DNA of 64,000 nt from Aedes albopictus (lineage: Eukaryota; Arthropoda; Insecta; Diptera; Culicidae), in contig NC_085137.1 of NCBI RefSeq assembly GCF_035046485.1, positions 317,637,164-317,701,163 of the forward strand, in the 5' to 3' direction. This document shows, piece after piece, positions 23,801 through 30,335 of the stretch. Below the pieces are notes generated by a model. It was not told the DNA's origin. It searched no databases and was given only the letters and a program-made list of their open reading frames with translations. The position numbers were made by a program, and so were the translations under genes. The first letter of the stretch is position 1. Each line of letters begins with the position of its first letter.

Positions 23801-24447
23801 GTACCGACCCACTAACTCACATCATTGTGCAAAAAGAGTCACATTCACTTTTACTTTCGTTCCCACAGCTTCCCCTGTCCGTTTGCTCGTTTCGCAATCA
23901 TATCCGTAATTGACGGGGTAGTCGGAACAGCAACGGTGCGATGCCCTTACGAAGTTTTCAGTATGCTGTTGCTGGGCGTACATATCTATGTAGTTCTACC
24001 CCTATGCTACCGAAAGAGAATCTGCTCATCGAAAGGGAAAGTACATTTCCAGATGCTACAATTTCACTTTCATTTCATGCGATAGATCCGGTTGTCGCTC
24101 ACTTCGCGTTCACTTACCTGTGCTGGCATTGATTTGGGCGTTCTTCATGAAGGCTGAACCGTGCTGCAAATCCAACATCTCGCCCTTCAGTTTGTCGGCG
24201 TTGACGTCGATCAGAGCCACCTCGCTGGACACGCTCTACACGATGCGGCGATAAAAGTGGGATTTTTTCCGTTAACTTGAGGCACTTTGCTTGGGGCACT
24301 TACTCTGTAGGTGCGGCAACTTACCTGGGTCAAGATACTGAAGGCACATGCCATACCGACTTGGCCGATACCGACGATGGTGACCTTGTTGCCCGAGGTG
24401 GCCATCGGCTCGGCGATTTCCTTCATCAGCTTAGCTTTCACAGACAT
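5167..24447 (-). CDS. Ldh: L-lactate dehydrogenase (four coding exons, minus strand)
   Basis: Cytosolic NAD-dependent enzyme interconverting pyruvate and lactate. Exons 24447-24325, 24235-24118, 5987-5398 and 5331-5167 total 996 nt (331 aa, the usual LDH length); all junctions are GT-AG with phases 0, 1 and 0. Visible residues: Rossmann glycine motif GIGQVG (26-31), Asp51 for NAD ribose, Gln99 in the loop VRQKEGESR (a malate dehydrogenase would have Arg), Arg105, Asn137 in SNPVD, Asp165, Arg168, and catalytic His192 in GEHGDSS. The ATG has an insect-like context (AATCAAAATG). Coding intron 2 spans 18,130 bp and contains an intact antisense LINE and many other elements. Intron 3 is 66 bp. No frameshift or stop is present. 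The malate dehydrogenase alternative is excluded by Gln99 and overall similarity. Confidence 0.97.
5398..5987 (-). CDS. Ldh: Ldh coding exon 3
   Basis: Acceptor TTTTTTCAG then 590 nt carrying the mobile substrate loop, SNPVD, Asp165/Arg168, His192 and the helix with YTSWAIG. Donor GTAAGT follows the codon AAC (VSTLVN). Confidence 0.97.
6394..6408 (+). repeat. Target site duplication, left copy (15 bp) of the intact LINE
   Basis: TTTATTTTGGACCAT, repeated perfectly at 11824-11838, brackets 5.4 kb containing the LINE. Confidence 0.9.
6409..6928 (+). promoter_or_regulatory. 5' leader of the intact LINE
   Basis: Non-coding leader between the left target duplication and ORF1. Full-length non-LTR elements usually carry an internal promoter here, but no motif was recognised. 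A short inverted pair near 6750-6775 (GCTCAAGAAG / CTTCTTGAGC, directly abutting) could form a hairpin in the RNA. Confidence 0.4.
6929..8338 (+). CDS. LINE ORF1 protein: PHD finger, coiled coil, CCHC zinc knuckles
   Basis: RNA-binding protein expected to coat the element RNA. It is 469 aa. The N terminus has a Cys4-His-Cys3 PHD-type finger (C4, C6, C19, C22, H27, C30, C51, C54). Residues about 70-150 are heptad-like and probably coiled coil. A basic patch GKKRKV could be a nuclear localisation signal. Zinc knuckles follow: C388-X2-C-X4-H-X4-C401 ([14 protein letters not shown]), C407-X2-C-X3-H-X4-C419, and a third looser C/H cluster (LKCINC). The ORF ends in UAG, followed by 7 sense codons in the same frame as ORF2. 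The start ATG was chosen because it precedes the PHD finger. Role is family knowledge; domains are seen directly. Confidence 0.9.
   Translation: MAECVCGSSILPSDIPTACSMCSRVYHYKCTPLTKAVAKLVSENESLQFKCSNCLSSQCCGEQNLAPSTVQKFEEELKKISSISDSISGVREQIAAQINDALKAGMEELGRSMNSAMEKAVLELSKSVSKELDNMKTSFFELNPLKKVAVMNVQQGTSRTASEPGLNPRGKKRKVNEDVDVTSDDVFVDNISFADVVKSKNGTKSNNKSYRKKSTAKEEVVRKARPVIVIKPKESNQSCEDTRKVLNSKLDPKKHKISNFRHGKDGSIIAECATGYNVNIVKDDIQSDLGENYNAVVPSSVPRLKVKGMSEKFSSDDFIQILKDQNEDIAINEVKVIRMYENPQLKYNKYNVIIEVDKETHSCLLTAGKVFIKFDRCRVVPEVHVLRCFKCGEFGHMSMNCKNSEACSKCSGSHKTSECTSTVLKCINCNKINIERNMNLDDNHGAFSHECEVFKKLYKKKKSSLHFNE
8336..8344 (+). promoter_or_regulatory. UAG-CAA-CCA at the ORF1/ORF2 junction: candidate stop-codon readthrough signal
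   Basis: The ORF1 stop is UAG followed by CAA CCA, fitting the UAG-CAR-YYA readthrough consensus known from tobamoviruses. ORF1 and ORF2 are in the same frame, with no other stop from 8339 to the end of ORF2. The function is inferred from motif and frame. Confidence 0.5.
8360..11152 (+). CDS. LINE ORF2: endonuclease-reverse transcriptase
   Basis: Enzyme for target-primed reverse transcription. About 930 aa. Endonuclease in residues 1-215: NIAGL, SETH (catalytic Glu), AGDFNIN (Asp143/Asn145) and TDHETLV (Asp206-His207). Reverse transcriptase at about 440-740: [19 protein letters not shown] (627-636), the catalytic FADD (658-661), LNISKTKF and [12 protein letters not shown]-terminal region follows to TGA. 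No RNase H is seen. The first codon used here is GTG; there is no in-frame ATG until residue 103 (8666), which would remove SETH and the catalytic Asn. Translation therefore probably starts elsewhere, most simply by reading through the ORF1 UAG. No frameshifts or stops. Confidence 0.92.
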   Translation: MNQFDILYFNIAGLSTNYVELRQIVEEKRPFLVFLSETHIVDVNAFDQYSIPGYNVAACVSHSRHTGGVAIYVKESVQYKLLLNEACESNWLLGIAVLRGLKMGNYGVLYHSPSANDQRFIQILENWLETFLDSGKCNVLAGDFNINWCDNPNSNHLKRLADFYNLKQKVNDFTRIAQHSKTLIDHVYSNFDTVNVVVSPELKITDHETLVINIDENDREDCNVVKLKCWKKYSKQALSSLVARGVDFHTNDGSLDRKSAVLTDVLKTCTNQLVENKVVTLKNTNSWYNLDLLRLKRKRDKLYKKWRRNENFRNWQRYKVARNKYSQLVKQTRCEYVQRKIDQHQNNSKELWKILKSLLKPSTSKPRSITFNGTLEESEQVIASRFNEYFVDSVLSINQSIELVDKPDEIQQPISINSIFESFHPITLEELKNICFSMGKTAGVDNVNARVIQDCFDVIGHNLLDLINESLQTGHVPHVWKESIVIPIQKVAGTIKAEEFRPINMLHTLEKILELVVKGQLLAYLNSNNLLIPEQSGYREGHSCETALNLVLAKWKENVERKDTIVAVFLDLKRAFETISRPLLLETMKRFGISGSAYKWFESYLSDRTQRTVFNDSISSPVVNSLGVPQGSVLGPVLFIMYINDMRRVLRFCDINVFADDTVIFIAAKDLREVVSHMNADLRSLSKWLKYKQLKLNISKTKFMVISRSRVNSEVSVEIDGETIDRVREIKYLGVIIDDRLKFDAHIDNVIKKIAKKYGILCRLKNDLTIASKIQLYKSIISPHIEFCPSILFLANETQISRLQRLQNKIMRLILRCNRFTSSTFLLDALQWLSVKQRIVYLTLVFIFKLKNGMLPRYLCDRIERGSDIHSYNTRNADQIRTPHFLHGASQNSLYYKGINVFNSMPDHITNAATLSQFKRLCISHVKAAF
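11153..11823 (+). other. LINE 3' UTR and (ATC)n tail
   Basis: Non-coding 3' region ending in about eleven ATC triplets (11785-11815) then a short CACCACCAGAC before the right target duplication. Tails of short tandem repeats instead of poly(A) are usual in CR1/L2/I-type LINEs. Confidence 0.8.
11824..11838 (+). repeat. Target site duplication, right copy (15 bp)
   Basis: Perfect repeat of 6394-6408. Removing one copy and the intervening DNA restores the empty site. Confidence 0.9.
11839..13286. other. Ldh intron 2, unassigned
   Basis: AT-rich intron DNA with no ORF of note. Phrases resembling CCAAAATA recur near 12435, 12465, 12830 and 12850, suggesting one end of another TA-type element, but no partner end was found. 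Confidence 0.35.
13294..13556 (+). mobile_element. 263-bp MITE with 7-bp target duplication, copy 1
   Basis: Inverted ends CATAGACAAACAGACGTAAC and GTTACGTCTGTTTGTCTGTG. Flanked by GAAGTTC (13287-13293) and GAATTTC (13557-13563), a 7-bp duplication with one change. The copy at 35264-35526 is exactly the same length but inverted and has a perfect 7-bp duplication. Partial copies lie at 14822-14920 and 17659-17735. Confidence 0.8.
13713..14026. mobile_element. TA-flanked MITE of 314 bp
   Basis: Left end CAGTGCCGATTCGCTCGTTG and right end CAACCAGCGAATCCAGGCTG are inverted with mismatches, each next to a TA. Confidence 0.65.
14105..14800 (+). repeat. Degenerate tandem array, about 165-180-bp unit, preceded by a (TG/TATG) microsatellite
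   Basis: After a TGTGTGTATG-rich tract (14110-14150), about three to four diverged units recur. Each carries a GTTCCGGAACCGGTTCC-like box followed by a conserved CGATAACCTGATGAA phrase (near 14375, 14530 and 14690). Open frames across it reflect the repeat rather than a gene. Confidence 0.6.
14822..14920 (+). mobile_element. Partial copy of the 263-bp MITE
   Basis: Right half only: GCGCGCCTCTGG and, near the end, TTGTCTGTTTG and GTCTGTGGAT. Diverged. Confidence 0.5.
15323..16110 (+). mobile_element. TA-flanked non-autonomous element, 788 bp (CCGGGGT family, copy 1)
   Basis: Inverted termini (left CCGAGATCCGGGGTCAAATT; right AATTTGACCCCGGTTTACGG) flanked by TA on both sides. Shares length, terminal sequence and the internal phrase CGCCTAAAGGTAGGCAAT with the element at 32597-33379. 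No transposase ORF. Confidence 0.75.
16112..16204. repeat. Hairpin with 40-bp arms and 13-nt loop
   Basis: Arms 16112-16151 and 16165-16204 are near-perfect complements; they include CAGTCTTGACAAAATCAAAA and its complement. It abuts the right TA of the preceding element. Confidence 0.8.
16688..16902. mobile_element. TA-flanked MITE of 215 bp with GC-rich inverted ends
   Basis: Left TCCACTTATCCGCGAGCGGT and right ACCGATCGCGGATAAGTGGA are complementary, and the match continues through GGCGGCGGCGGGC with one mismatch in about 36 bp. TA flanks both ends. Confidence 0.85.
16905..18998. other. Ldh intron 2, mostly unassigned
   Basis: No convincing coding sequence. The only recognisable part is a one-ended copy of the 263-bp MITE at about 17659-17735 (CACAGACAAACAGACGTGAC). 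Confidence 0.4.
19001..19942. mobile_element. 942-bp foldback element, TA target site (Tc1/mariner-like ends)
   Basis: Ends CAGGGGATACTCAAAATA and TATTTTGAGTATCCCCTG are complementary and flanked by TA. Complementarity continues inward for some 300 bp per arm with decay (for example GATCGGGCTATTTTACACGA against CGTGTAGAATAGCCCGATC). No transposase. TA plus a CAG start fits Tc1/mariner-derived MITEs by family knowledge. Confidence 0.8.
19969..20454. mobile_element. TA-flanked element of 486 bp
   Basis: Left end GGGTAGAAGCTTCAGTTTTG and right end CAAAACTGGTGCCCGCACCC are inverted with mismatches, each with an adjacent TA. Many internal TTTTGGCCA phrases. It lies 26 bp from the previous element. 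Confidence 0.6.
20478..21870 (+). pseudogene. Degenerate RTE-clade LINE relic, plus strand
   Basis: Broken in all frames, but RTE-like phrases appear in order: [11 protein letters not shown] and AMCNAWEG (linker between endonuclease and RT), [14 protein letters not shown], then AGRYRGRP and [13 protein letters not shown] near 21410-21520, then [11 protein letters not shown] and GHE near 21590. Stops and frameshifts show it is long dead, and it is more diverged than the 30-32-kb copy. Confidence 0.6.
22125..23054. mobile_element. 930-bp foldback element, TA target site
   Basis: Ends CAGTGTATCAAACAATTATC and GACAATTGTTTGATACACTG are complementary and followed by TA. Arms run about 350 bp inward on each side, including the complementary phrase GAGCGAGATCGAT / TCGATCTCGCTC. 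The central ~200 bp is unpaired. No transposase. Confidence 0.82.
23055..24117. other. Ldh intron 2 next to exon 2; GC-rich stretch
   Basis: No repeat recognised. The stretch 23630-23830 is GC/CpG-rich (CGCAACGCGTCGTCGTCGTC) with pyrimidine tracts and looks like single-copy intronic DNA. It could be regulatory but no defined site is seen. Confidence 0.35.
24118..24235 (-). CDS. Ldh: Ldh coding exon 2
   Basis: Preceded by an acceptor ending GTGTAG and followed by donor GTAAGT. It is 118 nt and ends after one base of a codon. Encodes [17 protein letters not shown] and DLQHGSAF, typical of LDH; Asp51 binds the NAD ribose. The first base of codon 81 is here, the other two lie 18.1 kb away. Confidence 0.95.
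24325..24447 (-). CDS. Ldh: Ldh coding exon 1
   Basis: Forty-one codons from ATG to CAG before the donor GTAAGT (phase 0). Encodes the N-terminal arm and the NAD-binding glycine motif GIGQVG. The following intron is 89 bp (24324-24236). Confidence 0.96.
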
Positions 24448-24461
24448 TTTGATTGGGGGTT

Positions 24462-24638
24462 TCTGGAAGAAAATTTTCAGGATAGATATTCAACCATGTA
24501 GGTCACTTTGAAGGTCACATTCCAATTCAGTCACTCGCAAAATCAGCCACCCACTACACAGTCTTCTTATCGAAATCACTCAAATCGCACTCAAGATGCC
24601 ATATCACGAACCAGAAATTCCAGAACATCCACACTTAC
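24462..24638 (-). other. Ldh: Probable 5' UTR intron of Ldh
   Basis: On the minus strand, a donor AAAAGTAAGT (exon edge 24639) and an acceptor TTTTCTTCCAG (exon resumes at 24462, 15 nt before the ATG) flank about 176 bp. Both sites are good matches to insect consensus. This implies a non-coding first exon from 24639 to roughly 24750. The start of transcription cannot be fixed from the sequence. Confidence 0.5.
24509..24517 (+). promoter_or_regulatory. Candidate ERR response element TGAAGGTCA
   Basis: TGAAGGTCA fits the estrogen-related receptor half-site TNAAGGTCA. It has a second AGGTCA at 24500-24505 in the same orientation. It lies about 65 bp upstream of the Ldh start codon, inside the predicted 5' UTR intron. 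In Drosophila, ERR directly activates the Ldh gene through such sites; binding here is inferred. Confidence 0.45.
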
Positions 24639-24639
24639 T

Positions 24640-25290
24640 TTTAACTTTCAGTCACTTAAAGCTCAAAGAACAATGCACCTCTGCTAGGTGAGCAATCAAA
24701 TTTCTTCACTGGAGAACAACGAGCACCGAACAGTAAGACCGACGGAATACGTATGCGAATACGCGACGCACCGGGCACAGAATATAAGCTGCGAGGCGTT
24801 ACGCGAGGAGTAATATCCTCCCGTGCGTCGTCGTCGTCGTCGTCGGCGGCGGCGAAAGATGTTGAAGGTGACCTTTCCGGCTGGCGGCGAGACCCAAGAC
24901 GCGACGGCGTTACCCCCGGGTTGACGATGATGATGGTGATGATTCAGTCATCGGAAAGTATCGGAAAGTGGATACGGTAGAGATTCGTGGAAAACAGAGA
25001 GCGTTCGAAGCACGCCGGTTTCCCACCGCCGCCACCCCAGCTGGATGAACGCATACGCGTCTTCTCTTTGCGCGCGAAGTTGATGCGCTCTCACACGTGT
25101 TCGGTTATTAGGGGAGGGTGATTTGGAACGCACCTATTAGGGTTCTCCAGCAACGATATACAGTTAGGTGCACAGTCACTCCATAAAAGTGACGACAAAA
25201 CATACCTACTGTTTCGTCGGTCGATGTTTTCTATGAAAAACATCAGTTAGAGGCCATGCGTCTCCATATGGGTTTTATGTAACGAATCCA
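24640..25290. promoter_or_regulatory. Ldh upstream region
   Basis: Probably contains the Ldh transcription start (roughly 24735-24755) and promoter. A weak TATA-like TTATATT reads on the minus strand at about 24788-24782. A second AGGTCACCTTCA-type nuclear-receptor half-site lies at about 24864-24875. A (CGT/CGG)n tract lies at 24826-24854 and a GAT-rich tract at 24924-24945. Confidence 0.35.
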
Positions 25291-25382
25291 TGGAACAGAT
25301 AGTCAATGGGACTATTTCATCGAACTACTGTGAAAGTTTTTGACATGCTATACATGCTACATGACCTATATAGCTACAATAG

Positions 25383-25579
25383 TAAAGGGGTGAAGGTGAC
25401 GGGATCGATTTCCGGTCGGTCCAAGATCTTTTCACAATATTACCTTGACTTCCTTGGGAATTTGTGCCTGCCGCGCGATATACACATACAAAATGGTCAT
25501 AGGCAGAGCTTGCTCTCAGTTAATATCTGTGCTCATAGAAAACTGAGCTGAGAAGCATGAAGAGAAGAAGAAGAAGACA
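25383..25579 (+). repeat. Diverged tRNA-related SINE (Feilai-like)
   Basis: Starts inside the B-box half (GATCGATTTCCGGTCGGTCC) and continues with the body found in the 26.1- and 60.1-kb copies, ending in GAAGAAGAAGAAG. The A-box part is lost. Confidence 0.65.
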
Positions 25580-26107
25580 TTTTCAGTATTTGCGTATCAC
25601 CACCATGCAAAGCTATCCAATATTTATAAGAATTCCATATGCTATTAAACCACTATCTGATCAAATTATGCAGAAGGGAAATCAATCTGAGACATGTCGC
25701 TTTTTCAAGTAAATAGTCATTTTAAATTGCAGTTAGGATAGGCCAACGGCAAAGGTATCCACGCGTACAGAAGACAGCAGACAGCGATTGGAAACATATT
25801 GGAAAAACTTATATTGAAAGATATATGAAATATCAGTGGAGCAATGAACAGGAAATTTTACGTTATAAAAGAGCTGGACGGAAAAGAGCCAGTAGAAGAG
25901 TTAGAGTGGTTATCATGAGCTACCATCAGACCCGTGCACAGAAAAGGCGACAAGGGAGAGGTTTTTCCTAATTTTGTCAAAAGGCGGAGGGAAAAGGCCT
26001 AGTGTACGGGAAATCGTCAATGAGAGAGGATCAACCTACAAATCCCCTCCCTTATGCACAGTTTTAGCTACTATGGCATATTATAAGGAAACCATGCAAG
26101 GGTACTA

Positions 26108-26392
26108 GGGCCCACATAGCCGAGGCGGTAAACGCACGGGTATTCAGCATGACCATGCTGAGGGTGACGGGTTCGATTCCCGGTCGGTCCAGGATCTTAT
26201 CGTAAAGGAAATTTCCTTGACTTCCTTGGGCATAGAGTATCTTCGTGCCTGCCACACGATATACGTATGCAAAATGGTCATTGGCAGAAGAAGCTCTCAG
26301 TTAATAACTGTGGAAGTGCTCATAGAACACTAAGCTGAGAAGCAGGCTTTGTCCCAATGAAGACGTTACGCCAAGAAGAGAGAGAGAGAGAG
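26108..26392 (+). repeat. Complete tRNA-related SINE (Feilai-like)
   Basis: RNA polymerase III A box in TAGCCGAGGCGGTAAACG and B box GGTTCGATTCCCGG, a conserved body including CTTCCTTGGGCATAGAGTAT, and a purine tail (AAGAAGAGAGAGAG). Length and layout fit Feilai of Aedes; the name is from family knowledge. Not a functional tRNA gene because it lacks an acceptor stem. Confidence 0.8.
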
Positions 26393-26663
26393 GTACACTG
26401 AAATCATCATTTAAATTTAAAATCAATATTGAAAAGTAAAATAATTTATTGGATATGTAAATCATTTATTAAGATGAAATTTCATGTACATGAAAGTCGT
26501 GGCTTTTAGCTATTTGTGAAATAGGAAAAAATGCATTTGTGCCAAATTTCATTGACAATTTAAAAAATTAAATTATTAAATTATTATAAATTATTAATAA
26601 ATTATTAGAGAAAATAGATCGATTCCCAGTGGTGACCCGTAACATTTAAATATGGTCCATATA

Positions 26664-26880
26664 TTTGGTAAAAGTACGGGTATAGAAGAGAACCATACTG
26701 AGGGTGATAAATTCGATTACCGATCGGTCTCAAAACTATTCGAAGTGGAAATTTCCTTGATTTTCTTGGGCATATAGTATCTTCGAGCCTTCCCCACGAT
26801 TTACAATGGCAAAATGATCATTTGAAGAGAAAACACTCAATGAATAACGGTTGATGATGCGCTCATATCTATAAACATAA
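26664..26880 (+). repeat. Old diverged copy of the same SINE
   Basis: Recognisable by GGAAATTTCCTTGATTTTC and GGCATATAGTATCTTCGAG; the B box is damaged (TTCGATTACC). Confidence 0.6.
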
Positions 26881-28729
26881 AAATGAATTTCAGTCTGTCC
26901 GTTTGTCTGTTTGACCCTTCTGGATTCGGAAACTACTGAAGCGATTGGCGTGAAAATTTGCATGCAGGGTTTTCTCTGGAGACGCGGAAGGTCTTAGCGT
27001 GGTCTGAGACTCCTCCCCCTTCTGGAAATGGGGGCTTTCATACCCATGAGTTTGCGGAGCACTTCTCTATGGAGCTATGCTTGAAAAATGAAAACACTGT
27101 AGGCAGGCTGTACCACGTTTGCCGTGACAGCTAATATGAAATAAATGAAAATTCGATACATAACGTCAGTGTTTTTACCAAACTTCGTTAGAGCTTGGCA
27201 GGTAAACGATAACATTTTTGCGAAAATCAGATATTTGGAGAAAACCCCATTACATGAAGCTGAGCAGTCGAGATTTCTGTTAAAAAATCGAACGCGACTA
27301 GCTGTGAAGAACAGGGATGGGAAATGTCATAGAAATGTCATTTCGTTATTTGCTAATTTCACTGCACTTAGTCGGAAATGTTCATCGGCGACATTTTTGA
27401 TTATCCATAACTAATCAGCGGTATGGACTGCTGATGCGTACGAGCTGAAATTTACACCGAAAGTGATGTAAGTAGAAAAATGTCATGACATTTTTTCATG
27501 AAATTCCGTGACATTTTTCGTCCCTGGTGTAGAATGCTAAACTGGGAAGCAGGCTTTTCCAGTTGATACATTAAGCCAACTAGTAGAAGAAATAACGTTT
27601 AAAATTCTTCTACCACTTCTACCAGTAAGTATTACTTGCACAACAGTACTTCATATTCAATTTATTATTTTACATGTTAGTTTGTTCATTATGCACTCTC
27701 CTCCCCTACCAACCGCCGTCGTTTAAACATTTTCAAACGAGAGTTTCTCTCCCTCTCAGTGTTCAGTACCGTTGGGAAAAAGTTTGTTTTGGAATCGGTG
27801 AACCACCCACCTATAGCCCAACCACACAGCCTGTATGATGGGGTAGGCGACAGGCGGTGTGCGTGCATGACACGTTTGATATCCGCGCCGCTCGCGCTCG
27901 CTCATCGGTAGGTAGGTACGGTAACGAATGAGCGAGGTGGTGAAATAATTTTACTTTGTTGGAAGAAGAGACCGGCTGTTGCTGTAGGGGTCAGAAATGA
28001 TGAAATAAAGAATTTTTATTGAATCGAAAATAGCATTGAGTTTTTGGCTGCAGCAATAAATATTTAGTATTTGTGCAATAGCATATTTTATGTGCATAAA
28101 ACGATTAATCAAAAAGTATTGTCAAAGTTGCTTTCTCTTCGAAGTTTTGCAATAAATAAACTTAACTACAAAATTGCTGTTTTCAGAAGAAACGCGCACT
28201 TTATCGTGTGGTTTAACTGTAGGAAACATAAAAAAAAGCTATAGTTCGCTATTTTTACTTATAAAAAAACTACTATGTTTTATTTTTAATAATCTTTATG
28301 CAATTCAGTATCATGATTTCTATTTTGTATTACTAATTTTAGTATCATAATAGCCAGTTTTTCCGAACTGGTTCATTATGCAACGGAAATGAGTTGCATA
28401 ATGAAAAACAGTTGCTTAATGTTCATAATGCAACTCATTTGAGTAGCATTATGAATATTATGCGACTCAAATAAGTTGTAAAATAAAAAAAAAATCATTG
28501 CATAAAATTTTGTATGGAACTCGTTGCAAAACTCGATTTTTTCAGCACTCATCATATTTATCCAACTCGGCAAGCCTCGTTAGATAAATGTACGACTCGT
28601 GCTGAAAAAAACAACTTTTGCACTTCGTTACATAAATTACTATTATTTACATCTTAATCAATTATTATATTAAAGAATCCCAAACTAAAAATTCTGCTCT
28701 AAGTTACACACATTAACGCTTCGTCTACT
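26881..28729. other. Intergenic, no gene recognised
   Basis: GC-rich, seemingly single-copy DNA at 27700-27980 (GCGCCGCTCGCGCTCGCTC), about 3.3 kb upstream of Ldh, and a cluster of short GCATAATG / CATTATGC words at 28370-28450. No coding sequence supported. Confidence 0.35.
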
Positions 28730-28991
28730 ACTTCTTCTTCTTCTTCTTTATGGCTTTACGTTCTAACTGGAACTTGGCCTTCAACTTAGTGTTCTTTGAG
28801 CATTTCCACAGTTATTAATTGAAGGGCTTTCTTTGCCTGCCATTGCATGAATTTGAACATTGTGAGGCAAGGATAATGATAAACAATGCCCAGGGTATCG
28901 AGAAAATTTTCCCGACTAGAACGGGAATCGAGAACCCACCGTCTCTGGATTGGCGATCCATAGCCTTAACCACTAGGCAAACCGGAGACCC
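28730..28991 (-). repeat. tRNA-related SINE, second family, minus strand
   Basis: Read on the minus strand it begins GGGTCTCCGGTTTGCCTAGT (A-box region), has a B box near TCTCGATTCCCGT, shares TTAATAACTGTGGAA with the Feilai-like family, and ends in (AAG)n. A close copy lies at 40097-40340. Confidence 0.75.
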
Positions 28992-29067
28992 ATTAACGCA
29001 ACGCAAAATAATTAAGTATGGGGTGGTGCATTAAGGAAGCCTTTCAGAGTTAGTGAATAGGACAGAT

Positions 29068-29405
29068 CGGTGAAGTACTAGATTTGTAGTAATGAGCTGA
29101 ATTTTAGTATGGTGAGAATGTCAATTCTCCGTTTCTGCAATGAAATGGTGCAAAAAGTGTGGGTATTATGATTCCTTGTCTAATTTGATGCTGTTTGAGC
29201 AAAACTTTGGGCAGCAGTGTTGTTGTTTTCTCCATTTCTTGCAACATAAACAACATAGTTATCCAAAGTTTTGCTCAAACAGCATCAAATTAGACAAGGA
29301 ATCATAATACCCACACTTTTTGTACCATTTCATTGCAGAAACAGTGAACTGACCTTCTCACCATACTAAAATTCAGCTCATTACTACAAATCTAGTACTA
29401 CACCG
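29068..29405. mobile_element. Foldback element with 143-bp arms
   Basis: Arms 29068-29210 and 29263-29405 are almost exact complements (for example GACAAGGAATCATAATACCC and its complement), around a 52-bp loop. Outer ends CGGTG/CACCG. The target duplication is not evident. Confidence 0.85.
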
Positions 29406-30335
29406 AACGTGCCCCATTCCGAATAAAATCGATGCAGTTAATCCAAATCAGACACAACTACGTGATAATATTTTAACCGATTTTGAGAAGCTTTGATCCC
29501 CAAATATTTCACAAATTTACGCTAATGATTCTACACTATAATGCTTATGCGATAAAATAAATTAAAGTTATTATTAATGTTTATTGATTACTCACTTCAT
29601 CATATTTGCTGAAACTGCAAAGATTTTTTGTGAGCTTTATTTTTTCACCTGGAATACTTATTTTAAGTTACCCATACCCTTTCTCAAGCCTAACTTTTAT
29701 CAATCGATCACGGATTTGGGCATTGTTTGAAACTGTTTGAAACATATCTGAGCCACTCTTTGGATACTTTATACTTATCGGAGAAGTCACTTTAAAGCTT
29801 GACCATTATTAGTTCATATCTACATAATATGCAGTTTGATATAGCATATAGTGACGATACATCGATAAACGACAAACAAAATCACTACGAAGCAAACAGG
29901 GGTGACGATTTTTGTTTGAATGCCGATACAACACATCCAACGATTTGCCACACCACACGTTCAGTGGCATTAACCGTGACTGTGAATAAGTAACGTCTCT
30001 CTCAATTCAATTAAATATTGAGAGAGAGAATGGAGCGAAAAGCGCGGTTCATATGACAATGACAGAAGAAAATATCATTCAGTTAACCGTGCAGTCATTA
30101 ACAACACAATTGTCAAACACATGTTTGGATACGAACCACGTGAAGTCATATGATCATCACTCACTAGACAAACAAAAAACCGTTGGGGAACCCAACAGTA
30201 TGGTCATGGCTCGGAAATGTGTTTTTTTTTTCAATAATTGCATGTGATAGTTTGTACCGTTAGCTGTAGTAAAATGATCACTTTTAAAGGTTGGATATAT
30301 TTTTGAATGAATATTTGAAAATTTTTGGGATCGAT
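29406..30335. other. Intergenic, nothing recognised
   Basis: AT-rich with no supported gene. A GAGAGAGAGA tract lies near 30020. Confidence 0.35.

Noticed and set aside
26108..26190. tRNA gene
   Set aside because: A and B boxes are present, but there is no acceptor stem pairing; the same unit recurs with a SINE body and tail.
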